Shown: piece by piece, positions 60,254 through 64,000 of the stretch | Position numbering within the stretch: position 1 is the stretch's first letter | Layout of the letters: each line of letters starts with the position of its first letter | NCBI GenBank assembly: GCA_037576195.1 | Contig: CM075102.1 | Coordinates: forward strand, 27,276,745 to 27,340,744 | From: Phytoseiulus persimilis | Taxonomy: Eukaryota; Arthropoda; Arachnida; Mesostigmata; Phytoseiidae | Reading direction: 5' to 3' | DNA length: 64,000 bases | Position numbers and translations under genes: made by a program | Notes under the pieces: model-generated | The model's database searches: none | What the model was told of the DNA's origin: nothing | Seen by the model: only the letters and a program-made list of their open reading frames with translations

Positions 60254-63200
60254 GAGTCTCGCGCGGTTCACAGATGACGGGCGATCGGCACTGCCTAGCG
60301 TGCGGGGTGAGATAGCTCTTGCATCCATTCTATCTTTAATTTGAATCCCGGTCCAGTCTGTTCGGCGTTCATCCAGAAACCCACTCATAGTCATGCAGTG
60401 CAGGCGCCTTTTTTGGCCAACGGAAACTCTACCATGACGTGTAGGACTCACGGAGAAATTCCGAAGACACTTCGAGGAGTGCCTCTAGAGCCTCGATCGT
60501 ATTCAACTTCGAAATTGATAGCATCCGAAGAACAACGTGCGTTCGTCGCTGCTTGGAATCCGCCGAGAATCGTGTGAGGAACGACAAGTCCTGTCAGCGA
60601 TGAAAGCACACGGATCCGCTCGGGGAAAAGCTCGACGAGCGTGAGGTTCTCGAGTCGTTTGTTTCATCTCGACTCTTTGGAGAACTACCTGCCCGATGGA
60701 GGTCCATATGCCACGATTTGACTCTTGACTAGATATTTTCACCCTCGAATAACTTCCTCCGCTGGCTTTTGGGCAGATGATCTCAGAGTTCGTGACCGGA
60801 TGCTGATGAAGAGTCGGTGTCTCCTTACAAAGCAACGAACAGCACTCACGATTTCCTCCCATGAAGCTCTAATGCGGGTGGTAGGAGAGTACGGGTGGTT
60901 GTGATGCTCCTTCTGGTCGATCTTTCGCCACACAAGCTGTTGTAGGAGCCGTTCTCCGGGAGACTCTTGCGGTTTCTCCAGCCTCGGATCGATCAGAATA
61001 GGTTCAGAGGGCTGAGTACCTCGAGGAAAATTCTGTTCTCCCCGGATCAGGAGAAACCGGAGCGATGGGTCAATCTTTCAACGCTCGGGATGCCCGAAAT
61101 CAAATTACGGAGTCGCTTCAAGGTTTCTCCGACGTCGTTCTATTCTGGATCCGCAGTAGAGAATGTCATACTCGAGGAGGCGCATTTTCGTATTGAAAGA
61201 GAAACGCTCTGAGACGAGCAACTTCCTGGCTTCGATATCGAGGAAGAGGAACTACGAGCGTTTGGCTTGTCGCTCTGATAGGCGCCGGGCGCGGGAGTGC
61301 GCCCGACGCGTGGCCTTCTGAGTCCTTCGAAGCCGGAGCACTGGTCCCTTCCGACGGGTTTCCGTATGGCCTAGTGGAGCGAACGCAGGACTCGGGGTGG
61401 GTCGAAAGTGATCCTGTGGGTGATGCTGCCGAACGGCACTCGCTCCCATCTTGGTAGAGGAATCATGGAAATGAATAAGATGAACACGCTGTCTCGAGCT
61501 AGAGAGTTTATCCTTAATGGAATTGCCGCGGAAAGCTGTTGTGTGATGTGGTGCGCGAACTCTTCCTGCTCGCTGTGAACCTCGCCAGAGGAAAAGTGTC
61601 TTTCTACGCTTCTACAGACCTGATTCGTGGTCCGACCGAGACAGAAATCATTGCCGGCGCGAGCCCTGGAGGCTTGAAACGTTCTGCGGCGGCTGCTCCG
61701 CGCTGCTCCCAATAACCAGCCGGAGCTAGGACCGCGTACGATGACGCGGCGCCACAGAACTCGGATCAAACAAAACCTGAGCACAGGAAAAATAGAAAAC
61801 GAAAGAATGCTCCCAAAGGCACCGCTGACGCGCGCGCGCAGGCTTTCGCATGTGTTCCTCTTCCTGGGTTTCTGATGCTCGACGGATAGACACTGAGACG
61901 GAGGACGAGGAAAAAACAATTTTTGAAAGATGACGATCAGCCTTCCAGAAAGCAAGCGAAGCGAGCAACAATCCGAGTGAGTGAGCGAACGAACGACTGA
62001 CTGACTGGCGCTTGGAGTGCGGAGGCTCCCGCGAAAGAATATGAATGTCTTTGTTTGAAAAATGTCAAAACCTCTAGCCTGATTCTTGGTGGCGGCGGAA
62101 CGCTTCCTGGACAATTATCTGACTGGTTCATCTGCGAACTCTCGGGGAAACCGAGAATGCTGCAACCAATGGTGAGGCTTCGGATAGCTGGTGAGGAGCT
62201 TGATGAGTGGCGCCTGAAAATCGTGCCACGAAGTATCTTCCGCGACTGAGCCAGGTCCGAACGGTCGAGTCCGAGGGCCTTAAGCGGACAGCAACCCTCC
62301 TGGTGGCGAGCTAGTGGCGAGAAGCGCTCCTCGTTTTTCATACTTTTCTCCCCGCGACACGGGGGCTCGAAGCAGCGAGACAGCGACTGACCCGTGGAGA
62401 AGATGCTCCTCAAGGTGCGCCTAATACTCGCGGATTTTTCTCCTCGCTGCTGCACAAAGCTGCGAGAAGAGTGGGCAGGCAGGCAGACAGATCGAGCGCG
62501 CTGGTGATCAGCAAGCCAAGTAGCCGGCCGGCGCACGACCGGGTCCATTCAGGGATTAAGCATGCACTACTGGATGTTATGTTGCTTGTTCGGATGGAGC
62601 AAATCGTTATGAATGCGACCGGGGGATGGTGTCCTCCGAGCAGTGGTCTTCGTCAATGCTGTCGCTGTTCTCGCAGTTGTCGTTCCTGTCGTATGATGAT
62701 GTCTAATGCTCTCCATCTGGTGGAAGGACACAATCCTCAACGACACCATCGGCACAGTGACCTTGGAGTGGTCGCCACTCGCGTGCCACTCACTAGACCA
62801 GCGGTGTCACCGACATGGATGTGTTGCGAGCATGTTTTTTATTTATATTTTTGCGCCCACTTCCATGTAGACATTCGTTTGTCGGCCGGTGGCTGCTTCA
62901 TCTTCTCGAGAGGAAGGCGACTTGCGTTGGAACCACCAAAAAAAACCGTTTCGTATCCCGCAGCTATGATACAATTCTATCTCGTTCTGTATCCAGCCGT
63001 GGCTCGAGCTTGCCGAAGGTAAGGCTCGTCATTGTGAATGCGAGAAGTATGGCGGGCATGCACTTGGGATCGCGCACCGCGGTCGAGTACGTTCCTCTGT
63101 TTCGTACGGATACGTTCCTCAGAGGTGAATGGACGAGATGGGATTAGTGGATCGGACCGATCTGTTGATCGATTCCCGTTCGGATCCTGGTTAGCTTTGT

Positions 63201-64000
63201 TGGTAGGCTCGCTCGAGATGCTTTTCACCAAACAACCGAGTGCAGAGACGACTCTGCAGCAGCGGCCGCGTTCTCTGCATCCGGCCTGGGGTGTGGTGTC
63301 CTTGAACGACGGTGAGCGTCGAGCACGAGGCAGATGCCAGCCTGACTGACTGTTAGCTATGCAGCGGCGGCGGCGAGTCAGCCAACCAGGTCCTGAACTC
63401 TGGCTCCTTCCTCCTCTGACAACAGACTCGCGCGCACAGCAACGATTCCCTAAAAATAAGTCGTTCAAAAGGTTCCATTGCTGCTGGTGATGCCGGTGGT
63501 GGGCGATAAAGCTCATCGACTCGCTAGCTAGCTGGGCCCGACAGAAGCTTTACAGATAGGTAGCCGGAACGATGGTTGTGCTCGCTGCGACTCGACACTG
63601 AACTCAGAAGTTGGCCCACTCGAGCGCCCAAAACCTTTCCAGCGGAGCAAACAACGACCGACTGACTGACTGAGCCGCGGGGACCGGCTGCCTTGACCGA
63701 GACATTCGCGTGTCTCTCCTCCGCGGGAAACGAACAGAGTTCTACATTGAGCTGAAAAGAGAGAAAAGATGGAAAAGGGGAAAATACGGAACACAAAAGC
63801 AAAAAAGACCAAAACAAAGGAATGACTCAACCAAATAGGTCAAAGGGTTCGCCGCGCGGAACTCCCTGGGATGCCGCGAGCGCCAAATCTCTGAATGGAG
63901 ACAGGGATCGCACAAGTTTTTTCCCCGTCGTCTCGATCATCCCTCGGCAGTGAATCATCCGAGCGAGCGCTCAAAGACCGCCTTGCGAATCGGTTGTCAT

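Larger units (their letters stand above)
59202..64000. other. No supported gene
   Basis: Frames up to 247 codons (61371-62114, minus) without recognisable domains. Simple repeats are a G run at 59406, a CT array at 60234, an alternating CG tract near 61829-61839 and a GACT array near 63660. Confidence 0.4.

Noticed and set aside
61371-62548. Two overlapping minus-strand frames of 247 and 203 codons
   Set aside because: They overlap each other in different frames and neither shows a motif or splice signal that would choose between them.
1-64000. tRNA genes, rRNA, CRISPR arrays, prokaryotic operons
   Set aside because: No paired A/B box with clover-leaf arms, no conserved rRNA segments, no regularly spaced direct repeats, and no run of long co-directional frames were seen.

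Overview
The window looks like non-prokaryotic, probably arthropod, DNA with almost no recognisable coding sequence. No reading frame passes about 290 codons in 64 kb on either strand, and none forms a compact operon-like series, so a bacterium, archaeon or phage is very unlikely. CpG is abundant, which argues against a CpG-depleted vertebrate genome. Base composition is near 50% GC, with many tetranucleotide microsatellites (CCGA, CAGG, GGAA, AACC, CGTC) and poly-G/poly-C runs. A mesostigmatid mite would fit, but that is inference from composition only and cannot be proved from the sequence.

Layout. 1-12.7 kb holds low-complexity DNA, a GC-rich repeat patch at 2.1-3.3 kb, a perfect 20-bp palindrome near 7.96 kb and one candidate open frame at 8.6 kb. 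At 12.87 kb a pyrimidine-rich acceptor abuts a consensus donor. 13-32.8 kb shows hairpins, microsatellites and a TATA-like element but no supported gene. 32.8-35.0 kb and 41.3-42.1 kb, both on the minus strand, carry broken frames that may be old DNA-transposon remains (weak support). At 45.03 kb there is a second, stronger acceptor-donor junction with a branch-point match. Around 45.2-45.9 kb lie a candidate 54-nt exon (minus) and a candidate frame with a good start context (plus). At 54.33 kb a 32-bp tandem repeat has pogo/Tigger-like end motifs. At 58.7-59.2 kb a two-exon candidate gene has a 59-nt intron with good signals. The rest to 64 kb is microsatellites and unassigned sequence.

Interpretation. 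The lack of long frames together with two zero-length-exon (recursive-splice-like) junctions on the plus strand would fit the inside of one or more long plus-strand introns, or a gene-poor interval. I found no confidently identifiable protein-coding gene, tRNA, rRNA, CRISPR array or operon. Stop-free frames in this sequence tend to look protein-like on both strands, so I kept confidence low for every coding call.
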